From contig NZ_AMGO01000046.1 in NCBI RefSeq assembly GCF_000299575.1, positions 152,019-216,018 on the forward strand: a stretch of 64,000 nt of DNA. The letters are read 5' to 3'. Position numbers and translations under genes: made by a program. The DNA is from Oceaniovalibus guishaninsula JLT2003. GTDB taxonomy: Bacteria; Pseudomonadota; Alphaproteobacteria; Rhodobacterales; Rhodobacteraceae. Shown here piece by piece: positions 1 to 9,005 of this stretch (the stretch's first letter is position 1; each line of letters begins with the position of its first letter). The notes beneath the pieces are model-generated. The model saw only the letters and a list, made by a program, of their open reading frames with translations. It had not been told where the DNA came from and made no database searches.

Positions 1-41
1 GGGCGGCGCGCCGCTAATTAACGCGACAGACGGGGGGCGGC

Positions 42-1211
42 ATGCAGGTCGATATTGCGATCGTCGGCGGCGGGATCATGGGGGCGTCGATCGCCTGGCA
101 TTTGACGCGGGCCGATCCGGCGCTGCGGATCGCGGTGATCGAGCGCGATCCGAGCTTCGAGCATGCGTCCAGCACCGCCACCAATTCGTGCATCCGGCAG
201 CAATTCTCGACCGCGGCGAATGTGCTGGTGTCGCGCTATGCGGCCGAGGTGATCGCGGATTTCCCCGAAGCCACCGACGATCCGGCCGCGCCGCGCATCG
301 CGACGGATTATTTCGGATACCTCTATCTGGCGGGCGACGAGGGCGCGGTGGCGGGGTTGCGGGCCGCGCAGGCGGTGCAGCGGTCCTGCGGGGCGGCGAC
401 GCGGCTGATGACGCCCGAGGAGATCATGGCCGAGTATCCGTTCTTCGACCTGACCGGCATCGTTCTGGGCAGCCAAAATCCGCGCGACGAAGGCTGGTTC
501 GACGGCCATGCGATGTGGGAATACTGGCGGCGGGCCGCGCGCCGTGCCGGCGTCGTTTTCAGGACGGGCGAGGTCGCGGCGCTGCGGATGGCGGGGGGCC
601 GGATCGGTGCCGCGGTGCTGGCCGACGGCACCAGCATCGGCTGCGGATGGCTGGTGAACGCGGCGGGGCCGCGCGCGGCGGCCTTGTGCGCCATGGCCGG
701 CTGCGCGATCCCGGTCGAGCCGCGCAAGCGCTTTACCTATGTCTTTCGCGCCGCGACGCCGCTGCCGTGCCGGTTGCCGTTGACCATCGACCCATCGGGC
801 GTGCATGTGCGCAGCGACGGCGACGCCTATATGGCCGGTTGCCCGCCGCGATACGACGGCCCGGTCGCGCCGGACGATTTCGAGGACGACCCCGATCTGT
901 GGATGGACAAGGTGTGGCCGGTGCTGGCGGCGCGCATCCCTGCCTTCGAGGCGATCCGGCTGACGCGAAGCTGGGTGGGGCACTACGCCTGGAACCCGCT
1001 GGACCGCAACGCCATTCTGGGGCCGCATCCGGGCTGCGCCAACCTGATGCTTTGCAACGGGTTTTCGGGCCACGGGCTGCAACAGGCCCCGGCGATGGGG
1101 CGCGGGGCGGCGGAATGGATCGTGTCGGGGCGTTTCACGACGCTGGATCTGTCGGCCTTCACGCCCGCGCGGCTGACCGGCGCGGGTATCGCCGAGGCGG
1201 CGGTGATCTGA
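42..1211 (+). CDS. FAD-dependent oxidoreductase, DAO family
   Basis: A 389-residue flavoenzyme of the D-amino-acid oxidase / sarcosine oxidase beta type, expected to oxidise a secondary or tertiary amine or an amino acid. The N-terminus has a Rossmann dinucleotide-binding motif (IVGGGIMGASIA, residues 5-16) followed by an acidic strand end (VIER) that would bind the FAD ribose. The C-terminus carries the second flavin-contacting stretch GFSGHGLQQAPAMG. The substrate cannot be named from sequence. Length is normal for a stand-alone DAO protein. The ATG follows a G-rich ribosome-binding stretch. It faces the same way as the polysaccharide gene 170 bp downstream but nothing suggests a shared role. 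FOXRED1-like dehydrogenases are the nearest alternative. Confidence 0.85.
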   Translation: MQVDIAIVGGGIMGASIAWHLTRADPALRIAVIERDPSFEHASSTATNSCIRQQFSTAANVLVSRYAAEVIADFPEATDDPAAPRIATDYFGYLYLAGDEGAVAGLRAAQAVQRSCGAATRLMTPEEIMAEYPFFDLTGIVLGSQNPRDEGWFDGHAMWEYWRRAARRAGVVFRTGEVAALRMAGGRIGAAVLADGTSIGCGWLVNAAGPRAAALCAMAGCAIPVEPRKRFTYVFRAATPLPCRLPLTIDPSGVHVRSDGDAYMAGCPPRYDGPVAPDDFEDDPDLWMDKVWPVLAARIPAFEAIRLTRSWVGHYAWNPLDRNAILGPHPGCANLMLCNGFSGHGLQQAPAMGRGAAEWIVSGRFTTLDLSAFTPARLTGAGIAEAAVI

Positions 1212-1381
1212 AGGCGGCGGAAACGGTGAAAAGTGGGGCTTATCGGCATCATGATCGGCGGCTTTTCGCGGATCGGGCCGGTTAACGCTTCCGCCGCTGT
1301 CATGTTCGCGGGCATCTGTTAAGGAACAGTCGAACGCGCCCCCGAGTCGCGAGGGGCCGACCAGAGCAGTATTGGCAGCAG

Positions 1382-3334
1382 ATGTCCCCAGACGACGACA
1401 AGCGCCTATTCGCCGGCTTGCGGCGCCGGGCCGGGCGGGTTCAGGACGCGTTGTTCTTCCGCATCCTGCGGCTGAACCGCGACGCCAAGCGCGCCTTCTT
1501 CCTATTGACCGATACGGTGACCATGCTGGCGGCCTATGCCTTCACGCTGGCGGTGCAGGGGCTGGGTGTCGGACGGCTGGGCGAGCCGGGCAAGGAATGG
1601 CTGATCCTGGCGCTGATGGTTCTGATGACGGCGGTGATCTCGGTCTATCTCAAGATCCCCAACATCCGGCTGGTCAGCTTCGATTCCAGGGGTTTCGGAC
1701 GCATCGGGCTGATGGCGGCGCTGGTCGTGGCGACTGGCGTGGCGCTGCATTTCCTGGGCGGCGTCGCGCTGGGCATGGGGACGTTCATCGTCTTCGGGCT
1801 GATGTTCTTCGTCTTCGCCGCCGGCGGCCGGGTCGCCATGCTGGAGGCGCTGACGCATCTTTACCGCCGCCAGCGCCCGCGATGCCGGGTGCTGATCTAT
1901 GGCGCGGGGGCCACGGGGATGCAGCTGGCGCGGGCCCTGTCCAACCATGAGAGCATCGACCCGGTGGCCTTCGTCGATGACAGCGTGACGTTGCAGGGGC
2001 TGACGGTGGCGGGCCTGCCGGTGCTGCGGCCGGTGGACATCGCCAAGATCGCCCAGGAACGCAAGGTGGACCGCGTGCTTCTGGCGATGCCGTCTCTGTC
2101 GCACCCCAAGCAGCTGCAACTGAGCCGCCGGATCGTGAAGGCGGGGCTCGAGGTTCAGGCGCTGCCATCTTTCGCGCAACTGATCGGCGAGGAAGCGCTG
2201 ATCGAGAAATTCGTGCCGGTGCGCACCGCGTCGCTGCTGGGCCGCAAGCCGGTGAACCGGCGCCGCCATCAGGGCCGCGAGATGCTGGAAGGCAAATCGG
2301 TGCTGGTCAGCGGCGGCGGCGGGTCCATCGGATCGGAGCTGTGCAGCCAGGTGCTGGATTGCCGCCCCAAGCGGCTGGTCATCTTCGAGCTGTCCGAACT
2401 TGCGCTTTACGAGGTCGAGCGCGCGCTGAGCCAGCGCGCCGCCGATATGGGCGCGACGCTGGTGCCGGTGCTGGGATCGGTGACGGAAGCGCGGCTGGTG
2501 CGCCGTGTCCTGGCCGAGCACGACGTGGACGTGGTGCTGCATGCCGCGGCCTACAAGCACGTGCCGATGGTCGAGCGCAATTCGCTGGTGGGGCTGGCCA
2601 ACAACGTGCTGGGCACCTGGACGCTGGCGCGCGAGGCGGCGAGCGCGGGGGTCGAGCGGTTCATCCTGATTTCGTCCGACAAGGCGGTGCGGCCCACCAA
2701 CATCATGGGCGCGTCCAAGCGGCTGGCCGAACAGGTGGTGCAGGATCTGGCCGCGCGGTCGCAGAAGACGGTCTTCGCCATGGTGCGGTTCGGCAACGTC
2801 ATCGGGTCGTCCGGGTCGGTCATCCCCCTGTTTCAGGAACTGATCGAACGCGGCGGCCCGGTCACGGTAACGCATCGCGACGTGACGCGGTATTTCATGA
2901 CCACCGAGGAAGCGGTGGGGCTGGTGCTGGTTGCGGGATCGTTCGCCAAGGGGGGCGAGGTCTTCGTGCTGGACATGGGCAAGCCCGTGCGGATCTGGGA
3001 CATCGCGCACCAGATGATCACCGATGCCAACTATACCGTGCGCGACGAGGCCAATCCCGACGGCGACATCGAGGTGATCGAGACCGGCCTGCGTCCGGGC
3101 GAGAAGCTGCATGAGGAGCTGATCATCGGCGAGGGGCATCTGACCACCGCGCACGAGAAGATCTTCTGCGCGCACGAGGCGCATCTGAGCGAGATCGAGG
3201 TCGCAACGGCCATCCGGTCGCTGCGCGAGGCGCTGTCCTCGGGCGACGAGGCCGCGGCGCTGCGCGTCGCCTGCCGCTGGGTCGAAGGCTATGCCGACGC
3301 GCACGAGCAGGCCACGCTGGCGCTGGGGGTCTGA
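1382..3334 (+). CDS. Membrane-anchored nucleotide-sugar dehydratase/epimerase (WbpM/CapD type)
   Basis: A 650-residue inner-membrane protein for surface polysaccharide synthesis. Proteins of this family make a 4-keto-6-deoxy sugar nucleotide, usually from UDP-GlcNAc. About four hydrophobic segments occupy the first 150 residues. A CoA-binding-like Rossmann region follows, then an extended SDR domain starting at the glycine-rich loop SGGGGSIGSE. The catalytic region SSDKAVRPTNIMGASKR matches the serine/lysine arrangement of WbpM and FlaA1, and YKHVPMVE is the typical helix before it. Full length for the long WbpM class rather than the short FlaA1 class. It opens the polysaccharide region; YjbH lies 108 bp downstream. 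The exact sugar product is not predictable. Confidence 0.9.
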   Translation: MSPDDDKRLFAGLRRRAGRVQDALFFRILRLNRDAKRAFFLLTDTVTMLAAYAFTLAVQGLGVGRLGEPGKEWLILALMVLMTAVISVYLKIPNIRLVSFDSRGFGRIGLMAALVVATGVALHFLGGVALGMGTFIVFGLMFFVFAAGGRVAMLEALTHLYRRQRPRCRVLIYGAGATGMQLARALSNHESIDPVAFVDDSVTLQGLTVAGLPVLRPVDIAKIAQERKVDRVLLAMPSLSHPKQLQLSRRIVKAGLEVQALPSFAQLIGEEALIEKFVPVRTASLLGRKPVNRRRHQGREMLEGKSVLVSGGGGSIGSELCSQVLDCRPKRLVIFELSELALYEVERALSQRAADMGATLVPVLGSVTEARLVRRVLAEHDVDVVLHAAAYKHVPMVERNSLVGLANNVLGTWTLAREAASAGVERFILISSDKAVRPTNIMGASKRLAEQVVQDLAARSQKTVFAMVRFGNVIGSSGSVIPLFQELIERGGPVTVTHRDVTRYFMTTEEAVGLVLVAGSFAKGGEVFVLDMGKPVRIWDIAHQMITDANYTVRDEANPDGDIEVIETGLRPGEKLHEELIIGEGHLTTAHEKIFCAHEAHLSEIEVATAIRSLREALSSGDEAAALRVACRWVEGYADAHEQATLALGV

Positions 3335-3404
3335 CTTGCGCGCGTCGCGGGACGGTGGGCTGTTGCCGCGCCGTGCCCGCCGCGCTAGAGCCACGACTGC
3401 AACC

Positions 3405-3420
3405 GCCCGCGGCAGCGGGC
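3405..3420 (+). other. GC-rich hairpin just before the yjbH start
   Basis: A perfect 6-bp stem GCCCGC/GCGGGC with a GGCA loop lies 22 bp ahead of the ATG of the YjbH gene. There is no T tract, so it is not a typical terminator. It may affect translation initiation; that is inference only. Confidence 0.35.
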
Positions 3421-3442
3421 CCGCCATGACCGGGGCAAGCCC

Positions 3443-5671
3443 ATGCGTATCCGTCGCCCGCTGAGCATCCGCGCCCCGCGCCCCGCGGCCACCGTCGCCC
3501 TTTTGCTGGCGACGACGGCCGCCTGGCCGCAATCGCGCCCGCCCGAGCCGCAGGACGGGGCGGTAGTGGGGCTGGCGGACCTGCCCGCATCGCTGGCGGT
3601 GGACCGTCCGCCGCTGAACTTCTACGGCGTCAGCGGCGCGGTGGACACGCCGACGGCGGACGGGCAGCTCGACGGCGATCTGTCCGTCACGGTGGCCAGC
3701 TTTGCCGGCATCACCCGCACGACGCTGTCGTTCCAGTTCGCCCCCCGCATCCAGGGCAGTTTCCGCTACAGCCGGTTCGCGGACCTGAATTACGAAGGAT
3801 TCGACGATTACTACGACCGCAGCTTCGACGTGTCGCTGCAACTGCTGAAGGAACGCCGCTATCTGCCGGCGCTGAAGATCGGGTTGCAGGATTTCGTCGG
3901 TACGGGCCTCTTTTCGGGCGAATACCTGGTGGCGACGAAGAATATCGGCCCCGTCAAGGTCAGCGCGGGGCTGGGCTGGGGCCGGTTCGCCGGGCTGAAC
4001 GACATCGGATCGCCCTTCGGAGGCCGCGAGGAATCGGACGTCGGCCGGGGGGGCGAGTTCAACGCGGGCGAGTGGTTTCGCGGTCCGGCCTCGCCCTTTG
4101 CCAGCGTGATGTATCGCCCGACCGACCGCCTGACGCTGATGGCCGAATATTCGTCGGACGCCTATGAAGTCGAGACGGGCAACGCACGGCTGGCTTCGGA
4201 CGCCCTGTTCGAGCGGGAATCGGACTTCAACTTCGGTGCCAGCTACCGCGTAAACGAGTCGCTGGCGCTGGGGGCCTACTGGCTTTACGGGTCGGAACTG
4301 GGGGTGAACGTCAACCTGACGCTGAATCCCAACCGTCCGCCGGTGCGCGGATCGCTGGATCCGGCCCCCGGCGCCGTCATCGCGCGCCCCGACCGCGCGG
4401 CGCTGCCCGCCGCCTATACGACCGCCTGGGTGGGACGCGACAGCGTGAGAACCGCCGCGACCGAGGCGCTGGAGGAGGATCTGGACGCGCAGGGCATCAC
4501 GCTGGAGGCCATCGCGCTGGACGGCGACGCGGTGACGGTGCGGGTCCGCAACCGCCGTTACAACGTCGCGGCGCAGGCCGTGGGCCGCACCGCGCGGGCG
4601 CTGACGCGGACGATGCCCCCCTCGGTCGAGACGTTCCGCATCGTGCCGTCGCCGGACGGCCTGCCCGCGTCCGAGATCGTGCTGCGCCGGTCTGATCTGG
4701 AGGCGCTGGTCAACGCGCCGGATGCCGAGGCGCAGCTTCTGGCGGTGACGGGGCTGAACGACGCGGTGCCGCTGGTCGATGCGAACGTGAACGGCGACGT
4801 CTTTCCGCGCTTCGACTGGTCCATCGGGCCGTATGTCCGCAACAGCTATTTCGACCCGGACGCGCCGTTGCGGATCGGCGCGGGGCTGCGGCTGGCCGCC
4901 AGTTACGAGCCGGTGCCGGGGCTGGTCTTTGCGGGGGCGGTGACGAAGAAGGTCGTCGGCAACCTGGACGACGCGGGCCGCGAGCAGACCGACTCGAACC
5001 TGCCCGCCGTCAGGACCAGCCTGCCCATCTACGAGCGCGAGGGCGATCCGGGGCTGGAGCGGCTGACCGGCGCCTATTACTTCCGCCCCGGCGAGAACCT
5101 TTATGCGCGCGCCACGGCCGGCTATCTGGAACGGATGTTCGCCGGCGTGTCGGGCGAGGTTCTGTGGAAGCGGGTGGACAGTCGCCTGGGGCTGGGGGCC
5201 GAGGTCAACTGGGCCAAGCAGCGCGCGCCCGATCTGGGGCTGGGGCTGGCCGATGGCAGCGACGGCGTGGACGAATACGATGTCGTGACCGGGCATCTGT
5301 CGGCCTATTACCAGTTCGACGGCGGCTATCAGGCGCAACTGGATGTCGGCCGCTATCTGGCGGGCGACGTGGGCGCGACGCTGTCCATCGACCGCACCTT
5401 CGCCAACGGCTGGACCGTCGGCGCCTTCGCCACGAAGACGGACGTGTCGTCCGAGGATTTCGGCGAGGGGTCGTTCGACAAGGGGATCCGGTTCAGTATC
5501 CCGCTGGCCTGGTTCACCGGCAGCGCCAGCCAGCGCCGCATCGGAACGACGCTGCGCCCGGTGACGCGCGATGGCGGCGCGCGGCTGTCGGTGCCGGGGC
5601 GGCTTTACGGCAAGGTCGTGGACTGGCACCGCGCCGATTTGGAAGACGAATGGGGTCGGGTATGGCGATGA
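3443..5671 (+). CDS. YjbH-type exopolysaccharide outer membrane protein
   Basis: A 742-residue exported protein of the YjbH family, linked in Enterobacteria to exopolysaccharide production through the yjbEFGH operon. The start shows an arginine-rich n-region, a hydrophobic run (ATVALLLATTAAW) and a likely cleavage before the mature protein. The rest is rich in aromatic, alternating segments typical of outer-membrane beta-strands, for example repeated YxxGxxL and GxxW patterns, and it ends near a membrane-type strand. The next gene, a YjbF lipoprotein, starts inside its last codons (10-bp overlap), so the two are translationally coupled. Gene order is yjbH then yjbF, the reverse of E. coli. 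Function in this organism is inferred from the pair. Confidence 0.8.
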   Translation: MRIRRPLSIRAPRPAATVALLLATTAAWPQSRPPEPQDGAVVGLADLPASLAVDRPPLNFYGVSGAVDTPTADGQLDGDLSVTVASFAGITRTTLSFQFAPRIQGSFRYSRFADLNYEGFDDYYDRSFDVSLQLLKERRYLPALKIGLQDFVGTGLFSGEYLVATKNIGPVKVSAGLGWGRFAGLNDIGSPFGGREESDVGRGGEFNAGEWFRGPASPFASVMYRPTDRLTLMAEYSSDAYEVETGNARLASDALFERESDFNFGASYRVNESLALGAYWLYGSELGVNVNLTLNPNRPPVRGSLDPAPGAVIARPDRAALPAAYTTAWVGRDSVRTAATEALEEDLDAQGITLEAIALDGDAVTVRVRNRRYNVAAQAVGRTARALTRTMPPSVETFRIVPSPDGLPASEIVLRRSDLEALVNAPDAEAQLLAVTGLNDAVPLVDANVNGDVFPRFDWSIGPYVRNSYFDPDAPLRIGAGLRLAASYEPVPGLVFAGAVTKKVVGNLDDAGREQTDSNLPAVRTSLPIYEREGDPGLERLTGAYYFRPGENLYARATAGYLERMFAGVSGEVLWKRVDSRLGLGAEVNWAKQRAPDLGLGLADGSDGVDEYDVVTGHLSAYYQFDGGYQAQLDVGRYLAGDVGATLSIDRTFANGWTVGAFATKTDVSSEDFGEGSFDKGIRFSIPLAWFTGSASQRRIGTTLRPVTRDGGARLSVPGRLYGKVVDWHRADLEDEWGRVWR

Positions 5672-6342
5672 AGGCGGCCACCGCGGCGGGGCTGGCACTG
5701 GCGGGTCTGCTGACCCTTGCGGCCTGTTCAAGCGGGTCCGAAGGCAGCGGCGTGGGCGAGGCGGTGTCGCTGATCGGCGCGCAGGTGCAGGCGCTGCGCG
5801 GCAAGGACACGGGCGCGCAGATCACCGCGACCGACGCGCAGTTGCGCGCCTTTCCGCAGGATCTGTTGCTGGTATCGGTGCCCGACAAGAAGGTCAGCGC
5901 CGGGCTGGTGCGGCGCAACGTCAACCGCGACACGGTGACATGGGTGACGCCGGACGGCGTGACGGTGGTCCTGCGGCAGGGGCAGGTGGTGCGCACGTCG
6001 GGCTTCGGCAACGATCTGTCGTCGGGGCAGATGGACGACATCCGCAAGGGGCGGGGCGGCACTGTGCGGGACTATTACTATCTGGGCGGCGACGAGACGG
6101 TGAAGCGGGTGCGCCTGACCTGCGATCTGGCGACGCGCGGGGCGCAGCGGGTCGTCGTCGCGGGCCTTGCCCATGCCGCCACGCTGATCGAGGAACGCTG
6201 CACCGATGCGGCCGGTGCGTCGATCGTCAACCGCTATTGGGTGGAAGCCGGCGGGTTGATCCGCAAATCGGTGCAGTTCGTCAGTCCCGGCATCGGCTAT
6301 GTCACGGTCGAGGACGTGCATGGCGGCGGCGTGCGCCGCTGA
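5662..6342 (+). CDS. YjbF family capsule/exopolysaccharide lipoprotein
   Basis: A 226-residue lipoprotein of the YjbF/GfcB group, thought to help export group 4 capsule-like polysaccharide. The signal peptide ends in a clear lipobox (LTLAAC, cysteine about residue 21) followed by serines and glycines. The body contains the family-like core around VTWVTPDGVTVVLRQGQVVRTSGFG, here cited only in part. An in-frame ATG two codons later is an equally possible start. It overlaps the end of yjbH by 10 bp. Its last 41 bp overlap the convergent sugar transferase gene, which is unusual and discussed in the findings. YjbG is not visible nearby. Confidence 0.82.
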   Translation: MAMKAATAAGLALAGLLTLAACSSGSEGSGVGEAVSLIGAQVQALRGKDTGAQITATDAQLRAFPQDLLLVSVPDKKVSAGLVRRNVNRDTVTWVTPDGVTVVLRQGQVVRTSGFGNDLSSGQMDDIRKGRGGTVRDYYYLGGDETVKRVRLTCDLATRGAQRVVVAGLAHAATLIEERCTDAAGASIVNRYWVEAGGLIRKSVQFVSPGIGYVTVEDVHGGGVRR

Positions 6343-6949
6343 AGGCCAGCCGCCGGCCTGTCGCCGTCTCGATCATCAGCGCAAGGTCGATGCAGATCGT
6401 GCGGTGGCGCGCGTAAAGCAGATCGAGCGCGGCCTTGCGCGGCACGCAGCGGCGGCGATAGACGCGATCGGTTTCTTCGGGGGTGCGGCACCGGGCCAGC
6501 AGCCATTCCTCGTGCCGGTGAAAACGCAGGGTGGCGAGGCCGGTGATGCCGGGGCGGCTTTGCAGCACATGCGCATAAAGGTCTGGGAAATCCTCGACAT
6601 AGCGGCGCAGGGGCGGGCGGGGTCCGACGAAGCTGATATCGCCGCGCAGCACGTTCCAGAGTTGCGGCAATTCGTCCAGGCGGGTGCGGCGCAGGAACCG
6701 GCCCATCGGCGTGATGCGGTCCGACTTGTCGCCGCCGGTGACGCCGCTGTCGGCGGGATCGGGGCGCATGGTGCGGAACTTCCACAAGGTGAAGGGCCGC
6801 GACGGGGCGCGCATCCGTTCCGATCCGTAAAGGACGGGGCGGCCCGATGTTGCCAGCAGCGCCAGCGCCAGCAGGGCGACGGGCAGCGCCAGAAGCAGCG
6901 CCAAAAGCAGGGCGACGGTCAGGTCCAGCGCGCGCTTGCCGGGGGTCAT
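6302..6949 (-). CDS. Sugar-phosphate transferase (WcaJ/ExoY-type initiating enzyme)
   Basis: A 215-residue bacterial sugar transferase that moves a sugar-1-phosphate from a nucleotide sugar to undecaprenyl phosphate and so starts a polysaccharide repeat unit. It has one long N-terminal hydrophobic helix (about residues 9-35), then the catalytic domain with WKFRTM, the TRLDELPQLWNVLRGDISFVGPRP family block and RPGITGL. This is the compact single-helix form like ExoY, not the five-helix WbaP form. The start ATG overlaps the stop of the upstream epimerase gene by 4 bp (ATGA), so the two are one operon. A long in-frame extension upstream was rejected because it runs across that gene. Confidence 0.9.
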   Translation of the reverse strand: MTPGKRALDLTVALLLALLLALPVALLALALLATSGRPVLYGSERMRAPSRPFTLWKFRTMRPDPADSGVTGGDKSDRITPMGRFLRRTRLDELPQLWNVLRGDISFVGPRPPLRRYVEDFPDLYAHVLQSRPGITGLATLRFHRHEEWLLARCRTPEETDRVYRRRCVPRKAALDLLYARHRTICIDLALMIETATGRRLAFSGARRRHARPRP

Positions 6950-7758
6950 CGGGCCGGATCCGCCGTTTCCGATGCCTGCGACAGAAGGTCGGCGGCGCCC
7001 TGGTGCGGGACGGGACAGTAGCGCGACAAGGCGGTCACGTCGAGGTGGACGTGCTGGACCGCGCCGTCCGGGGCGGGGCGCCAGCGGCTTGTGCGGCCCG
7101 CGGCGGTGAAGATGTCGGCCATCGCCACGCTGCCGCGGGCCGCGACGTTCAGGACGGGCGGCAGGGACGCATCGGTGCCGGCAAGGGCCGCAAGGCAGCG
7201 CGCCAGCAACACCGGCCCGATGAAGGACCGGCGGGGCCCATCGCCATCGGCGAAACGGTCGAGCAGCGGATCGGTGACGGTGGCGAGGGACAGGAACGGC
7301 TCGGACGCGCCGGCGACGTTGGCGAGGCGCAGCGCGGTCACGTCCGGCCCGGCGGCGGCCCGTTCGGCCGCCAGCTTGGCCGCGCCATAGGCGTTGGCGG
7401 GGGCCGGCGCGGCGTCTTCGGATACCGGAACGGGGCCGGTCGCGCCGTAGACGGCCGAACTGGACAGGACGAGGATGCGGCGCGCGCCCCACGCCCTTGC
7501 CGCGTCGCGGCAGGCGACCGCGATGGCCGCGTTGGCGTCCACGTCGCGGCCGGGGCCGGGCACGACCCCCGCCATGACGATGGCGGTGGCATCGCGGGCC
7601 TGCGGCAGCGGCGGCAGCGGCGCGCCGGGCGACCAGGCGAGATCGGCGTCGCATCCGTCGCGCGCGATGGCGACGACCGGCCTGCCATCCGCCGACCAGA
7701 CGCGGCGCAGACGGCGGGCGACGCGGCCCGAGGCCCCGATCAGGATCAGCGGTTTCAT
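6946..7758 (-). CDS. NAD-dependent epimerase/dehydratase (extended SDR)
   Basis: A 270-residue Rossmann-fold enzyme of the nucleotide-sugar epimerase/dehydratase family. The dinucleotide loop is GASGRVARR at residues 7-15; the catalytic serine region is SSSAVYG and the YxxxK pair is YGAAK. A substrate-binding Rx(L)AN stretch (ALRLANV) follows. It is short for a 4-epimerase (usually about 320), so the substrate is open. It is translationally coupled by ATGA to the sugar transferase downstream, which suggests it makes or alters the sugar that enzyme loads. A TTG codon five codons upstream is an alternative start. Divergent from the Wza-like gene, with about 116 bp between them holding both promoters. 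Confidence 0.8.
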   Translation of the reverse strand: MKPLILIGASGRVARRLRRVWSADGRPVVAIARDGCDADLAWSPGAPLPPLPQARDATAIVMAGVVPGPGRDVDANAAIAVACRDAARAWGARRILVLSSSAVYGATGPVPVSEDAAPAPANAYGAAKLAAERAAAGPDVTALRLANVAGASEPFLSLATVTDPLLDRFADGDGPRRSFIGPVLLARCLAALAGTDASLPPVLNVAARGSVAMADIFTAAGRTSRWRPAPDGAVQHVHLDVTALSRYCPVPHQGAADLLSQASETADPAR

Positions 7759-7874
7759 GGCATTCTGGCTCAAGGCAGACTTTGCGCTGTCGCGGAGGTT
7801 CCTTTATAGGCATGGGGACGTATCGCGGCACCGGGCGCGATGCAAACGGGTGCACGAGAACGGGGGCGTTACGG

Positions 7875-9005
7875 ATGATCGCGATGCGGGGACGGGCGGC
7901 ACGCCTGATGACGCCGATCCTGCTTTTGTCGCTGGTCGCCGGGTGTTCCAGCCTGCCGCGCGGCGCGGCGCTGGAAAGCGAGATCCGCCGCGACGCCGTG
8001 CAGGGCGAGTCGGGCTATGCGTTCTATCCGGTGACGCGCGGCCTGCTGCCCACCGTCGCCGCATGGCCCGCCGTCAACGTCGAGCCGTCGCATGGCTGGC
8101 CGCGACAGACGCCCGGATCGCAGGGGCAGCTTATCGCGCCGGGCGACCGGGTGACGATCCGGTTCTGGGACAGTTCGGAAAACTCGCTGCTGACGGATTC
8201 GGGGCAGCGGTCGGCGGATCTGGGGACGATGACGGTCTCGCCCTCGGGGCGGGTGTTCATCCCGTATGTCGGCGAGGTGCGTATCGCGGGGATGAGCGAC
8301 GCGCGCGCCCGCGAGGCCATCCAGACGCAATTGCTGGAAATTTCGCCTTCCGCGCAGGTGCAGTTGCAGCTTGAACAGGGACGGCTCAATTCCGTCGATC
8401 TGGTGTCGGGGGTCAAGTCGCCGGGCAGCTATCCGCTGATCGACCGCAACCTTTCGGTGCTTGAGGCGATCAGCCTGGGCGGCGGCGTGTCCGAACGTCT
8501 GCGCAACCCGCGCGTCAAGCTGCAACGCGGGTCGAACCTTTACGCGCGGTCGCTGACGGCGCTTTACCAGAACCCCGCGCTGGACACGCTGGTGACGGGC
8601 GGCGACAAGATCATCGTGGACGAGGACCGGCGCTATTTCCTGGCGCTGGGTGCCGCGGGCAAAGAGGATCTGGTCTATTTCACACAGGAAGACCTGAGCG
8701 CGCTGGAAGCGATCAGCATGATCGGCGGCATCGCCGATACCCGCGCCGATCCCGAAGGGATCCTGGTGCTGCGCGAATACCCGCGCGAGGCGCTTGCGGC
8801 GGGCCTGCGCGGCCCGCGCGAGACGCGGGTGATCTTTTCCATCGACCTGACGACGGCGGACGGGCTGTTCAGCGCCAAGAACCTTCAGATCATGCCGGGC
8901 GACGTGGTGCTGGCCACCGAAAGCCCGGTGGGATCGCTGCAACTGGCGCTGGCCATCGTCGGCGCGGGCTTCGGCACGATCCGCACGGCCGCCGCCCTGC
9001 GCTAG
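7875..9005 (+). CDS. Polysaccharide export lipoprotein (Wza-like, PES/SLBB domains)
   Basis: A 376-residue outer-membrane polysaccharide export lipoprotein. A lipobox (LSLVAGC, cysteine near residue 22 from the chosen start) follows a short signal peptide. The polysaccharide-export domain is recognisable around APGDRVTIRFWDSSE and the following GRVFIPYVGEV, and two SLBB-like repeats follow (GVKSPGSYPLIDRNLSVLEA and the later ALGAAGKEDLVYF). The ATG at 7875 puts the signal peptide at the start; longer in-frame starts would add about 30 non-signal residues. No Wzc-type tyrosine kinase or ABC exporter is next to it. Its stop directly abuts the stop of the convergent ggpS gene. Confidence 0.85.
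   Translation: MIAMRGRAARLMTPILLLSLVAGCSSLPRGAALESEIRRDAVQGESGYAFYPVTRGLLPTVAAWPAVNVEPSHGWPRQTPGSQGQLIAPGDRVTIRFWDSSENSLLTDSGQRSADLGTMTVSPSGRVFIPYVGEVRIAGMSDARAREAIQTQLLEISPSAQVQLQLEQGRLNSVDLVSGVKSPGSYPLIDRNLSVLEAISLGGGVSERLRNPRVKLQRGSNLYARSLTALYQNPALDTLVTGGDKIIVDEDRRYFLALGAAGKEDLVYFTQEDLSALEAISMIGGIADTRADPEGILVLREYPREALAAGLRGPRETRVIFSIDLTTADGLFSAKNLQIMPGDVVLATESPVGSLQLALAIVGAGFGTIRTAAALR

Noticed and set aside
1502..5731. A 1409-codon open frame on the minus strand across the sugar dehydratase and YjbH genes
   Set aside because: Long antisense frames are common opposite G+C-rich genes with biased third positions. The product is low-complexity (His, Arg, Gln, Pro) with no domain, while both plus-strand genes have clear families.
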